A stretch of 10,654 bases of DNA from positions 1 to 10,654 of the forward strand of contig PHDR01000061.1 of the NCBI GenBank assembly GCA_002841035.1. The letters run 5' to 3'. Source of the stretch: Bacteroidetes bacterium HGW-Bacteroidetes-12 (GTDB lineage: Bacteria; Bacteroidota; Bacteroidia; Flavobacteriales_E; Vicingaceae). The translations under genes and the position numbers were made by a program. Shown here in pieces: positions 1 through 6,660 of this stretch; within the stretch, counting starts at the first letter, position 1; each line of letters opens with the position of its first letter. A model generated the notes under the pieces. The model had not been told where the DNA came from, made no database searches, and saw only the letters and a list, made by a program, of their open reading frames with translations.

Positions 1-1
1 G

Positions 2-1093
2 AATCGTGAAAAAGAAACCGATAAGCTCAAAAGTAATTTACTTAACGGCATCAACACTACTGTTATATCACCAAGAAGATGGGGTAAATCCTCCTTAGTC
101 GAAAAAGTAATATCCGATATAAATAAAAAAGATAAAAAAACTAAAACGCTAATTATTGATTTATTTTCGTTGGGTAGTGAAGAAGCATTTTTAGAAAATT
201 TTGCTAAAGAAGTCATTAAAGCATCTTCTTCTAAATGGCAAGAATGGATAATTAATGGGCAAGAGTTTTTAAAAAAAATAACGCCTAAACTTAGTTTAGG
301 AATTGACCCTACACATGATTTTAGTTTAAGTTTTGATTGGAATGAACTATCTAAAAATGAAGACGAAATACTTAACTTGCCCGAAATAATTGCCAAAAAA
401 AAGAACATAAAATTTATTATCTGCCTTGATGAGTTTCAACACCTTGCAAGTTTTAATAATTTTCAAAATATAGAAATGAAATTGAGGTCCATTTGGCAAC
501 GTCAAAAACATGTTACATACTGTTTGTATGGTAGCAAACGACACATGATGACTGATATTTTTAACAATCCATCTAAACCTTTTTATAGGTTTGGAGACAT
601 AATGCTATTGCCAAAAATTGAAACATCAAAATGGATTTCGTTTATATGTAAAGGATTTGAAGATACAGGAAAAACAATTGATAAAGAAACAGCCGCTTTA
701 ATTCCCCTAACTATGAAAAATCATTCGTGGTATGTGCAGCAATTCGCTCACTATGTTTGGAACTTAACAAAAACAAAAGCCACTACAAAAGAAATAGCCG
801 TTGCCTTGCAAGAACTTATTAATGCTAATTCACCACTTTATCAAAGAGAAGTTGAGATTATTAGCCAAACTCAACTAAATTTACTTAAAGCAGTAATAAA
901 AGGAGAGAAGCAGTTTACAAGCACAAAAACAATGCAAAAATATGCGTTAGGCACACCTCACAATGTAAGTAAAAATAAAAAAATATTGATAACTAGCGAT
1001 ACTATTCACGAAATAAATAATGTTTACGAATGTGTTGATCCCGCTTTTGAACTTTGGTTTAAAATGCAATTTTTTAATGAAAATATAATCTAA
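2..1093 (+). CDS. P-loop ATPase of the archaeal-ATPase (ATPase_2) type, 5' end missing
   Basis: The reading frame is open from base 2, so the gene starts upstream of the window. A TTG at 170 lies after the Walker A motif and cannot be the true start. 363 codons are visible. Walker A is SPRRWGKSS (residues 23-31 of the visible part), with Ser where the first Gly of GxxxxGK[ST] usually stands. Walker B is FIICLDEF, with Asp143 and Glu144. A GSKRH segment near residues 177-181 followed by a PFYR stretch is typical of this ATPase group. The C-terminal 100 residues look like the winged-helix part usual in the family. These proteins are STAND/AAA-like ATPases of mostly unknown role, and some act with toxins or defence genes; nothing here shows a partner. 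The stop is 5 nt before the HMG-CoA-lyase-like gene, suggesting co-transcription. ATPase identity is sure, biological role unknown. Confidence 0.85.
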   Translation, partial: NREKETDKLKSNLLNGINTTVISPRRWGKSSLVEKVISDINKKDKKTKTLIIDLFSLGSEEAFLENFAKEVIKASSSKWQEWIINGQEFLKKITPKLSLGIDPTHDFSLSFDWNELSKNEDEILNLPEIIAKKKNIKFIICLDEFQHLASFNNFQNIEMKLRSIWQRQKHVTYCLYGSKRHMMTDIFNNPSKPFYRFGDIMLLPKIETSKWISFICKGFEDTGKTIDKETAALIPLTMKNHSWYVQQFAHYVWNLTKTKATTKEIAVALQELINANSPLYQREVEIISQTQLNLLKAVIKGEKQFTSTKTMQKYALGTPHNVSKNKKILITSDTIHEINNVYECVDPAFELWFKMQFFNENII

Positions 1094-1098
1094 CCATT

Positions 1099-1947
1099 AT
1101 GATAAAACTAATTGAATGTCCGAGAGATGCTATGCAAGGTTTGCATAATTTTATTCCAACCGAAAAAAAAGCGGCTTACATTAATCAATTGCTTAAAGTT
1201 GGTTTCGATACCATAGATTTTGGGAGTTTTGTTTCGCCAAAAGCAATACCTCAGCTAAAAGATACTGCCGAAGTGCTTTCAAAGCTCGATTTATCGACCA
1301 CAAAAAGTAAATTATTGGCAATTATTGCTAACACCAGAGGGGCTAATGATGCTGTTTTGTTTGAAGAAATTAACTATTTGGGCTTTCCCTTTTCCATTTC
1401 CGAAACTTTTCAGCAACGCAACACAAATTCAAGCATTTTGCAATCGTTAAAAACAGTTGAAGAGGTTCAAACACTGTGCATAAAACACAATAAAAAATTA
1501 GTAGTTTATATTTCTATGGCTTTCGGAAACCCTTATGGCGATGAATGGAACAGCGATATTGTGTTGAAATGGACAAAAACATTAGCCAACTTAGGCATTG
1601 AAATTATTGCCCTGAGCGATACCGTTGGCGTTTCCAACAAAGAAAATATCAGTTATCTTTTTAGCAACATCATACCCGAATTTAAAAATATAGAAATTGG
1701 TGCTCATTTGCACACCACACCAACCACTTGGAAAGAAAAAGTTGATGCAGCTTATAAAAATGGCTGCACTCGATTTGATGGTGCAATTATGGGGTTTGGT
1801 GGTTGCCCAATGGCAACCGATAAGCTCACAGGCAATATGGCAACTGAAAACTTAATTACTTATTTTAATGAACTGAACATCAGCACAGAAATTAATACAG
1901 AAGCCTTTAACAAAAGTATGCTTGATGCTAACATTCTATTCACATAA
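1099..1947 (+). CDS. Hydroxymethylglutaryl-CoA lyase family protein
   Basis: A cytoplasmic TIM-barrel enzyme of the HMGL-like/DRE-TIM family, 282 residues. The expected reaction is cleavage of 3-hydroxy-3-methylglutaryl-CoA to acetoacetate and acetyl-CoA, the last step of leucine breakdown. Visible motifs are ECPRDAMQG at residues 6-14 (matching the catalytic Arg-Asp of PRDGLQ), SFVSPK at 43-48, LSDTVGVS, the metal-binding AHLHTT pair of histidines, and the lyase signature GFGGCPMA with its active-site Cys, followed by TGNMATENL. The position that is Glu72 in the human enzyme is Asp40 here (TIDFGSFVSP). The length fits bacterial mvaB/HMGCL proteins. The ATG at 1099 starts right at the first conserved strand, 5 nt after the ATPase stop. 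No other leucine-degradation gene is present, so a related acyl-CoA lyase activity is possible. Family certain, exact substrate fairly likely. Confidence 0.88.
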   Translation: MIKLIECPRDAMQGLHNFIPTEKKAAYINQLLKVGFDTIDFGSFVSPKAIPQLKDTAEVLSKLDLSTTKSKLLAIIANTRGANDAVLFEEINYLGFPFSISETFQQRNTNSSILQSLKTVEEVQTLCIKHNKKLVVYISMAFGNPYGDEWNSDIVLKWTKTLANLGIEIIALSDTVGVSNKENISYLFSNIIPEFKNIEIGAHLHTTPTTWKEKVDAAYKNGCTRFDGAIMGFGGCPMATDKLTGNMATENLITYFNELNISTEINTEAFNKSMLDANILFT

Positions 1948-1963
1948 CTAACACAAAAATACA

Positions 1964-2671
1964 ATGAACGAAATTAGTTGCTCCAATTGCCAAACCAAAA
2001 TACTTTCCGCTTATTGTCCTCAATGCGGACAAAAATACATTCAAAAACGGGTAAGCTTTTATACTATTTTTACAGATTTTGGAGGTCAAATCTTTTCGCT
2101 CGAAAAATCTGTATTTGCAACTGTTTTTAACCTAATTATATCTCCAAAAAAAATAATTGAAAACTATTGGAACGGTTATCGAAATTACGACCAAAGCCCT
2201 GGTAGATTACTTTTTTATTTTCTTACCATTGCAGGACTTCATCTTCTTTTCGTTGATGAAAATATATTTCAGATTAATGTTAAAACACCATCAAGTTTAT
2301 TAAGCCCTCAAATGGCAATAATTATTTTGGTAATTCCCATTTTAAGTTTAACCACTTTTATTAGCTTCCGAAATCAAAAAAGAAATTATGGAGAGCATTT
2401 TATAGCTCACACCTATTTGTTTTCTGTTTTTGGCTCAATAGTTATTATTTTAGATGATTTACTCACGCTTATTTCTAATGAATTAGAAACCTATCCTTTA
2501 ATTATTCTGCTTCTTGCTATTCTATTTTGGACTTCCTTACTGTTTTCTAAAAAAAGAAGTTGGCACATTTATTTGCTGAATTTCTTTATAGAAGTTGTCG
2601 TTTTATTAGCTATTCTATCTTGCTTTGTTGTGCTTGGTTATTTTACAGGAGGTGGAATTGTTATTAAATAA
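1964..2671 (+). CDS. Zinc-ribbon membrane protein, DUF3667-like
   Basis: 235 residues. The N terminus carries a four-cysteine zinc ribbon: Cys6-x2-Cys9 and Cys18-x2-Cys21 in the pattern YCPQCGQ. A conserved soluble stretch follows (SLEKSVFATVFNLIISPK, then NGYRNYDQSPGRLLFY), then about four to five hydrophobic segments up to the C terminus. This arrangement matches the DUF3667 family, common in Bacteroidota and of unknown function. The protein should sit in the inner membrane with the zinc ribbon in the cytoplasm. The gene begins 16 nt after the lyase stop and ends 5 nt before the HutD-like gene, so it is part of the same packed gene row. No biochemical role can be assigned; the family call rests on the cysteine pattern and the segment after it. 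Confidence 0.75.
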   Translation: MNEISCSNCQTKILSAYCPQCGQKYIQKRVSFYTIFTDFGGQIFSLEKSVFATVFNLIISPKKIIENYWNGYRNYDQSPGRLLFYFLTIAGLHLLFVDENIFQINVKTPSSLLSPQMAIIILVIPILSLTTFISFRNQKRNYGEHFIAHTYLFSVFGSIVIILDDLLTLISNELETYPLIILLLAILFWTSLLFSKKRSWHIYLLNFFIEVVVLLAILSCFVVLGYFTGGGIVIK

Positions 2672-2676
2672 GTTAT

Positions 2677-3267
2677 ATGGAAATTATTTTTTTAGACGAA
2701 GCTGATTTTAAAACTACGCAATGGGCTGGTGGAACTACCACTCAACTTTATATTTCACCTCAGCAAGCTACTTATGCCGACCTTAATTTTGATGTTAGAA
2801 TTAGTTCGGCTTCCGTTCAAAAAAGCCCTTCTACATTTACTTCGTTACCCAATGTGCATCGTAAACTTATGCTGTTAGAGGGCAAAATCATTATCAATCA
2901 TCAACATAAAGAGTTTGAGCAACATTTACAACTTAATAAATTTGATGTTACCACATTTGAGGGCAATTGGCAAACAACCTCTGTTGGCACTTGCACCGAT
3001 TTTAACCTAATGACAACAGGAAATACAAAGAGTGATTTATCTAGCTTGCACCTCAACAAAAATAAAACGTATAACCTAATAGTGGAAAGCGAATGGAAAA
3101 CCCTATTTTTGTTTGTGTTATCAGGTAATTTAACGCTCAACATAAACAATCAACATTATGTCTTAAAAAAAAATAATCTCCTCATTTTAAAACAATACAA
3201 CACCTTTTCATTTCCTTTACACGCAACCCAACAAAGCGATGTAATTATTTCAAAAATAAGCATCTAA
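2677..3267 (+). CDS. HutD/Ves family bicupin
   Basis: 196 residues with no signal peptide or membrane segment. The N-terminal motif W-AGGTTTQL (residues 16-24), the FDVRISSASV strand, the F-x-S-LPNVHRKLMLLEG stretch and a second cupin half (LFLFVLSGNLTLNIN followed by LILKQYNTFSF) match the HutD/Ves family. Family members are small cytoplasmic bicupins. HutD in Pseudomonas is linked to control of histidine degradation, and Ves in Escherichia coli was noted as cold-related; most have no proven activity. There is no histidine-utilisation gene in the window, so a role in that pathway is not supported by context. The gene sits 5 nt after the zinc-ribbon membrane gene and 1 nt before the HEVGH membrane gene, so the three are almost surely translated from one mRNA. 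Confidence 0.83.
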   Translation: MEIIFLDEADFKTTQWAGGTTTQLYISPQQATYADLNFDVRISSASVQKSPSTFTSLPNVHRKLMLLEGKIIINHQHKEFEQHLQLNKFDVTTFEGNWQTTSVGTCTDFNLMTTGNTKSDLSSLHLNKNKTYNLIVESEWKTLFLFVLSGNLTLNINNQHYVLKKNNLLILKQYNTFSFPLHATQQSDVIISKISI

Positions 3268-3268
3268 A

Positions 3269-4129
3269 ATGAGCACCATACTTCAATATTTAGTAAATGT
3301 GTTGCTTGCAACAGCAATGCACTTGGGCTTGTTGGTTGTTCCAATTATTCTGTTAGGTTTTGCTATGCACTTTATTTCTAAACAGATGGAACAATTAACC
3401 TGCAAAATTATAGGAAAACAAGGTTATTTATATCTTTTTGGTTGGCTAGGAACGGCTGTTCACGAGGTTGGTCATTTAGTTTTTGCATTAATTTTTGGGC
3501 ATCATATTTCTAATGTGAAACTATTTTCTCTAAATGCCAACAATCCCGAATTAGGGTTTGTGAAACACTCCTTCAACAAAAAAAATATCTATCAAAATAT
3601 AGGTAATTTTTTTATTGGCATTGGTCCTATTTTATTAGGAGGTTCATCATTGTTTATTGTTAGTTATTTTTTGTTTAATATTAATATTAACGACCTAAAT
3701 ATTAGTAGTTTAAAAATAAATTACCTTTCTTTTTCGAGCGATATAAAAGCCACTTTTTATGCAGTTTATGATGTGTTAATGAACTTTTTAAAAACTATCC
3801 TTCAAAACAACAATGAAGCGTGGTGGAAATACCTATTGTTTTTCTACTTATTATTCGCTATTGGGAGTTCCATTTCACTAAGTAAATCGGATATTAAAGG
3901 CTCGTTGCAAGGATTGCTTTTATTTATTTCCCTTATTCTTTTATTTAACCTTTCCACTTATTGGATAGGCAATTTTGCTACAACTATTTTTGCATTTATA
4001 GCCCAATTAATGACTAGTTTTTACCTTGTTTTATTGATTTCTATCGTATTTAACTTAGGCTTTCTGCTCTTTTTATGGATAATTACCCTTTTCATTCCAA
4101 CAAAAATAGAAAAGAAAAAAATAAAATAG
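3269..4129 (+). CDS. Multi-pass membrane protein with HEVGH motif, M50-like metalloprotease candidate
   Basis: 286 residues with about six hydrophobic segments (approximately 8-35, 53-77, 112-136, 188-204, 213-240 and 247-277). An HExxH motif, HEVGH at residues 65-69, lies in the second segment (GTAVHEVGHLVFALIFG), as in intramembrane site-2-type (M50) zinc proteases. A possible third metal ligand is Asp208 in the sequence SLSKSDIKGS, which opens a later membrane segment. The GIGPILLGG stretch after residue 116 resembles the Gly-Pro segment seen after the active-site helix in such proteins. No PDZ domain is present, so it would be a compact peptidase or a zinc-binding relative without activity. 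It begins 1 nt after the HutD-like stop. No substrate is suggested by the neighbours. The fold class is likely; protease activity is inference. Confidence 0.65.
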   Translation: MSTILQYLVNVLLATAMHLGLLVVPIILLGFAMHFISKQMEQLTCKIIGKQGYLYLFGWLGTAVHEVGHLVFALIFGHHISNVKLFSLNANNPELGFVKHSFNKKNIYQNIGNFFIGIGPILLGGSSLFIVSYFLFNININDLNISSLKINYLSFSSDIKATFYAVYDVLMNFLKTILQNNNEAWWKYLLFFYLLFAIGSSISLSKSDIKGSLQGLLLFISLILLFNLSTYWIGNFATTIFAFIAQLMTSFYLVLLISIVFNLGFLLFLWIITLFIPTKIEKKKIK

Positions 4130-4138
4130 AAAAAATAC

Positions 4139-4167
4139 TTTCTCGCCAATTTTTTATTATACATTTG
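4139..4167 (+). promoter_or_regulatory. Bacteroidota-type promoter for the B12 operon
   Basis: TACATTTG at 4160-4167 is a perfect match to the Bacteroidota -7 consensus TAnnTTTG. It lies 17 nt after TTTC (4139-4142), a one-mismatch -33 TTTG box. Initiation a few bases downstream would put the first transcribed nucleotides at the base of the riboswitch, which is the geometry expected for a riboswitch-controlled operon. Predicted from sequence only. Confidence 0.6.
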
Positions 4168-4169
4168 CC

Positions 4170-4332
4170 GTGTTATTGGTTTCCAATTTTTGGAATTAAT
4201 AGGGAATTAGGTGTAACACCTAAACTGTACCCGCAACTGTAAACTCTAGTAGTTTTTACATTTTGCCACTGATTAATCATCGGGAAGGCGTAAAAATAAG
4301 GAGTAAGTCAGGAGACCTGCCACTAACCGAAG
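4170..4332 (+). promoter_or_regulatory. Cobalamin riboswitch aptamer (class I)
   Basis: Canonical conserved blocks appear in order: a TTCCAA/TTGGAA hairpin (4181-4195); GGGAAttAGGTGtAAcaCC (4202-4220) with the P5 hairpin; ACTGtaCCCGCaACTGTAA (4225-4242); GCCACTG (4265-4271); CGGGAAGGCG (4281-4290); and the B12 box AGTCAGGAGACCTGCC (4306-4321). The closing P1 stem can form between TTGGTT (4176-4181) and AACCGA (4325-4330) with one G-U pair. This is a classical aptamer for adenosylcobalamin-type cobalamins, lowering expression when B12 is present. It stands directly upstream of B12 uptake genes, which fits. Identification from the motifs is very strong; exact ends are approximate. Confidence 0.96.
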
Positions 4333-4380
4333 TTGTTTATTTTTCAACAAGGAGTCATAGCTCATTGTTAAAGTTTAAAT

Positions 4381-4412
4381 TCTTCAAAAGCTTTCGGGAA
4401 TAAAGGCGAAGA
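4381..4412 (+). promoter_or_regulatory. Candidate antiterminator hairpin of the riboswitch expression platform
   Basis: TCTTC (4381-4385) can pair with GAAGA (4408-4412), and GCTTT (4390-4394) with AAGGC (4403-4407, one G-U pair), leaving an AAAA bulge and an 8-nt loop. This structure uses the same bases 4403-4412 that form the 5' arm of the terminator, so the two exclude each other. TCTTC at 4381 is identical to the terminator 3' arm at 4432-4436. Read by eye, no folding energy computed. Confidence 0.5.
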
Positions 4413-4449
4413 TTTTTTCAAAAAAAAATTCTCTTCACTTTATTTTTTT
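4403..4449 (+). terminator. Riboswitch-linked intrinsic terminator (attenuator)
   Basis: AAGG (4403-4406) pairs with CTTT (4438-4441, one G-U), GAAGA (4408-4412) with TCTTC (4432-4436) across one C/A mismatch, and six T (4413-4418) with six A (4423-4428), with a 3-nt bulge TTC at 4429-4431 and loop CAAA. The stem is followed at once by A and seven T (4443-4449). It lies between the aptamer and the first gene, as a transcriptional attenuator should. Confidence 0.6.
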
Positions 4450-4537
4450 ATACAACAAGCTAATCTTGTTCTTAATTTTTTAAGAATTTGATTGGTTTGA
4501 GTTAAGAATTTTATTAACCTCATTAAAAAAAAAGAAG
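4450..4537 (+). promoter_or_regulatory. Structured leader after the attenuator
   Basis: This leader holds two adjacent small hairpins: AACAAG/CTTGTT (4454-4459 with 4465-4470) and TTCTTAA/TTAAGAA (4469-4475 with 4480-4486, loop TTTT), which share two bases and so compete. TTAAGAATTT occurs at 4480-4489 and again at 4502-4511, giving a second pairing choice for TTCTTAA. An A-rich stretch with AAGAAG precedes the ATG at 4538. Any function is unproven. Confidence 0.35.
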
Positions 4538-5554
4538 ATGAGAAAAAAAATCAAAATAGCAAGTTCTATCTTGCTCGGACTAATGTTATCCGCAACAAAC
4601 ATTAATGCTCAAGCCGTTTCCGACTTTGAAAACTTAACCTTATCACCCAATTCATTTTGGGATGGTTCAGACCAAAGTGGCACACACCAAAACGGAACAT
4701 TTAATTCATTTTTTTTAAGTGGAAATGCCGTTTTTCCTAATGTTTATGATACTTCTTTTGGGGCAGTTTTCGGCTTTTGGTCGAGCGGTTTTGCCTATTC
4801 TAACATAAAAGATAGCACCACAGCAGGTGTTGGAAATTTATATGCCGCTCGGGCAGGAAGCGGATTTAACAATTCGCAAAATTATGCTGTTGGGCAAAAC
4901 AATTCCATTAACCAACTTACGCCTGCACTTCAAAACACCACTGTTTCTGGGGTTTTCATTACCAATGGAACTTATCCTGCTTTGAGTATGAAAAATGGCG
5001 ATGCGTTTGCTAAAATTTTTGGTGGAGCTTCGGGCAACGACCCCGATTGGTTTTTGCTCACCATTAAAGGGTATAGCAATGGCGTTTTAACCAACAACAG
5101 TGTAGAATTTTATTTGGCTGATTATCGTTTTTCGGATAACACACAAGATTACATTGTAGAAAATTGGCAGTGGGTTGATTTAACAGGCTTGGGAGCCGTT
5201 GATAGTGTGCAGTATTTTCTAACCTCATCAGACACAGGTGCTTTTGGAATGAACACGCCCGCTTTTTTCTGTTTGGATAATTTTAACGACCAAACTGTTG
5301 CTGTTAAAGAAATTACACTGCAAAATACGTTTTCAATTTATCCAAATCCTGCAACAGACAACATTTATTTTAACACAGAAAATACGATTGATTTAGTTGA
5401 AATAATAGATGTTACAGGAAAAACACTTTTATCGAAAACAAATTTAGGAATTGGTTTACAACAACTTAATGTTGCTGAACTTACCAACGGAATTTATTTC
5501 GTTCGGATATTAAGTGGAGATTCTATTAAAATAAGCAGACTAATTAAAAACTAA
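4538..5554 (+). CDS. DUF4465-type secreted protein with T9SS type A sorting domain, first gene of the B12 operon
   Basis: 338 residues. A signal peptide spans about residues 1-25 (basic RKKIK start, hydrophobic core, INAQ end). The body begins with SDFENLTLSPNSFWDGSD and continues with GFWSGF-like and FAYSN motifs, YAVGQ and a late DWFLLTIKGY strand, which match the DUF4465 family. The C-terminal 70 residues (about 265-338) form a type A T9SS sorting domain: YPNP at 268-271, later VEIIDVTGKTLL, LNVAELTNGIYFVRI and a basic KISRLIKN end. The protein should be exported by Sec, moved across the outer membrane by T9SS and held at or released from the cell surface. DUF4465 proteins recur beside BtuB genes in Bacteroidota, and surface cobalamin-binding proteins are known there; direct cobalamin binding by this one is inference. 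Expression is placed under the upstream cobalamin riboswitch. Confidence 0.87.
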   Translation: MRKKIKIASSILLGLMLSATNINAQAVSDFENLTLSPNSFWDGSDQSGTHQNGTFNSFFLSGNAVFPNVYDTSFGAVFGFWSSGFAYSNIKDSTTAGVGNLYAARAGSGFNNSQNYAVGQNNSINQLTPALQNTTVSGVFITNGTYPALSMKNGDAFAKIFGGASGNDPDWFLLTIKGYSNGVLTNNSVEFYLADYRFSDNTQDYIVENWQWVDLTGLGAVDSVQYFLTSSDTGAFGMNTPAFFCLDNFNDQTVAVKEITLQNTFSIYPNPATDNIYFNTENTIDLVEIIDVTGKTLLSKTNLGIGLQQLNVAELTNGIYFVRILSGDSIKISRLIKN

Positions 5555-5564
5555 ACGAACTTCC

Positions 5565-5636
5565 AAACCTAACAGGTTTCTAAAACCTTTTAAACAAACT
5601 ATAAAACCTAACAGGTTTTAAAAACCTGTTAGGTTT
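5565..5636. repeat. Tandem 39-nt-period palindromic repeat between the two surface-protein genes
   Basis: The second copy is a perfect inverted repeat: 16 bases at 5604-5619 (AAACCTAACAGGTTTT) and their exact reverse complement at 5621-5636, around one central base. The first copy (from 5565) repeats the left arm exactly for 15 bases and 25 of 28 positions overall, but its right arm has decayed. Each arm is itself a small palindrome (AAACCT-AAC-AGGTTT), so either one long or two short hairpins can form. No T-run follows on the + strand, so it is not a standard terminator. It ends 15 nt before the next start codon and may be an mRNA processing or stability element, or a dispersed intergenic repeat. 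Confidence 0.85.
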
Positions 5637-5651
5637 AAAAAATTACAACCA

Positions 5652-6638
5652 ATGAAAAACTATTCATACTTACTTATTTCATTTTTAATTTGCAATTTTC
5701 AATTAATGGCACAAGGGCCTTTTGCTCCAGCTGCCAACCAAACAGGAAGCACTGCCATTCATAAAGATTCAACTGTTTTTGTAGGCTGGGCAACCAGTGC
5801 AGTTATTGATAGAGGTTGGCAAGATATTTCAAACACTGCGTTAGGAAAAACTACGGTTGGTAATGACACTTCAGCCACAGAAAAAGCGGGAGTTAACGGA
5901 ATTGTTAGTTTAGGCGATGGAGGAAGTGCCATTTTAACTTTTGCTACTCCAATAATGAACGGACAAGGAGCTGATTTTGCTGTTTTTGAAAACGCTTTTA
6001 ATGCCACATTTTTAGAATTGGCTTTTGTGGAGGTAAGTTCCGATGGCAGTAATTTTTTTCGTTTTGATGCGATTTCATTAACACAAGACACGCTTCAGTT
6101 AGACAATAATGCTACCATAGATGCAACCAACATCAACAATTTGGCAGGAAAATACCAAGCCCAATATGGAACACCTTTCGATTTAGATGAATTAAGTGGC
6201 ATTAGTGGTTTGGACATCAACAACATAACGCACGTTAAAATTATTGATGTTGTAGGAAGTATTAATGCAACTTTTGGCACTTTTGATAGTCAGAGCAATA
6301 AAATAAACGACCCTTTTCCTACACCTTTTCCTTCGGGAGGTTTTGATTTAGATGCTGTTGGAGTGATTCATTCGTTGAGTACTTCTGTTTCCGAAAATAG
6401 TAATGTTGTGCAACAAATCTATCCAAATCCTATTGTAAATGAAGTAACTGTTCAACTCAACCAATTAGAAAACTATTTTTATTCTATTAACGATATAAGT
6501 GGTAAAACACTAATTAATGGGCAATCAAATGATTTTCAGCTAACTATTAATGTTTCATCTCTAAACAAAGGAATTTATTTTTTAACGATTATAACAACAA
6601 ACAATCAAAAATCAATACATAAAATAGTGAAGCAATAA
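5652..6638 (+). CDS. Secreted surface protein with T9SS type A sorting domain, B12-locus associated
   Basis: 328 residues. The signal peptide covers about residues 1-20 (ending QLMAQ). The mature part opens with GPFAPAANQTGSTAIHKDS and WATSAVIDRGW, then GNDTSATEKAGVNGIVSLGDGGSAILTF, GADFAVFENAF, FVEVSSDGSNFFRF, DLDELSG and GGFDLDAVGVI. This is an all-beta, jelly-roll-like secreted domain that I know as an unnamed cell-surface protein beside TonB receptors and DUF4465 genes in Bacteroidota. Acidic and Asn-rich loops suggest calcium or ligand binding but no residue can be assigned. The C terminus (about 255-328) is a T9SS type A domain with YPNP at 257-260, ISGKTLI, LNKGIYFLTI and a basic HKIVKQ tail. 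It lies between the DUF4465 gene and the receptor, so it probably helps bind or present cobalamin or its carriers; that role is inference. Confidence 0.85.
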   Translation: MKNYSYLLISFLICNFQLMAQGPFAPAANQTGSTAIHKDSTVFVGWATSAVIDRGWQDISNTALGKTTVGNDTSATEKAGVNGIVSLGDGGSAILTFATPIMNGQGADFAVFENAFNATFLELAFVEVSSDGSNFFRFDAISLTQDTLQLDNNATIDATNINNLAGKYQAQYGTPFDLDELSGISGLDINNITHVKIIDVVGSINATFGTFDSQSNKINDPFPTPFPSGGFDLDAVGVIHSLSTSVSENSNVVQQIYPNPIVNEVTVQLNQLENYFYSINDISGKTLINGQSNDFQLTINVSSLNKGIYFLTIITTNNQKSIHKIVKQ

Positions 6639-6660
6639 TTAGCATCTGCTCATAAAATCG

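Noticed and set aside
1099..1947. Link between the HMG-CoA-lyase-like gene and the B12 locus
   Set aside because: Leucine degradation to acetoacetate does not need cobalamin, and the gene lies upstream of the riboswitch in a different packed gene row.
2677..3267. Histidine-degradation operon member (HutD)
   Set aside because: No hutH, hutU, hutI or hutG gene is nearby; only the family name points to histidine.
4351..4406. GGAG (4351-4354) followed 10 nt later by TTG and a 13-codon frame, a possible leader peptide
   Set aside because: Bacteroidota seldom use Shine-Dalgarno sites, the codons show no cofactor or amino-acid bias, and the bases are better explained by the riboswitch expression platform.
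5604..5636. The perfect inverted repeat as an intrinsic terminator
   Set aside because: It is followed by A-rich sequence with no T-run on the + strand, and more genes of the same locus follow.
5759..6091. 110-codon open frame on the - strand inside the second T9SS protein gene
   Set aside because: It is antisense to a clear signal-peptide and sorting-domain protein, has no recognisable motif, and no leader of its own.
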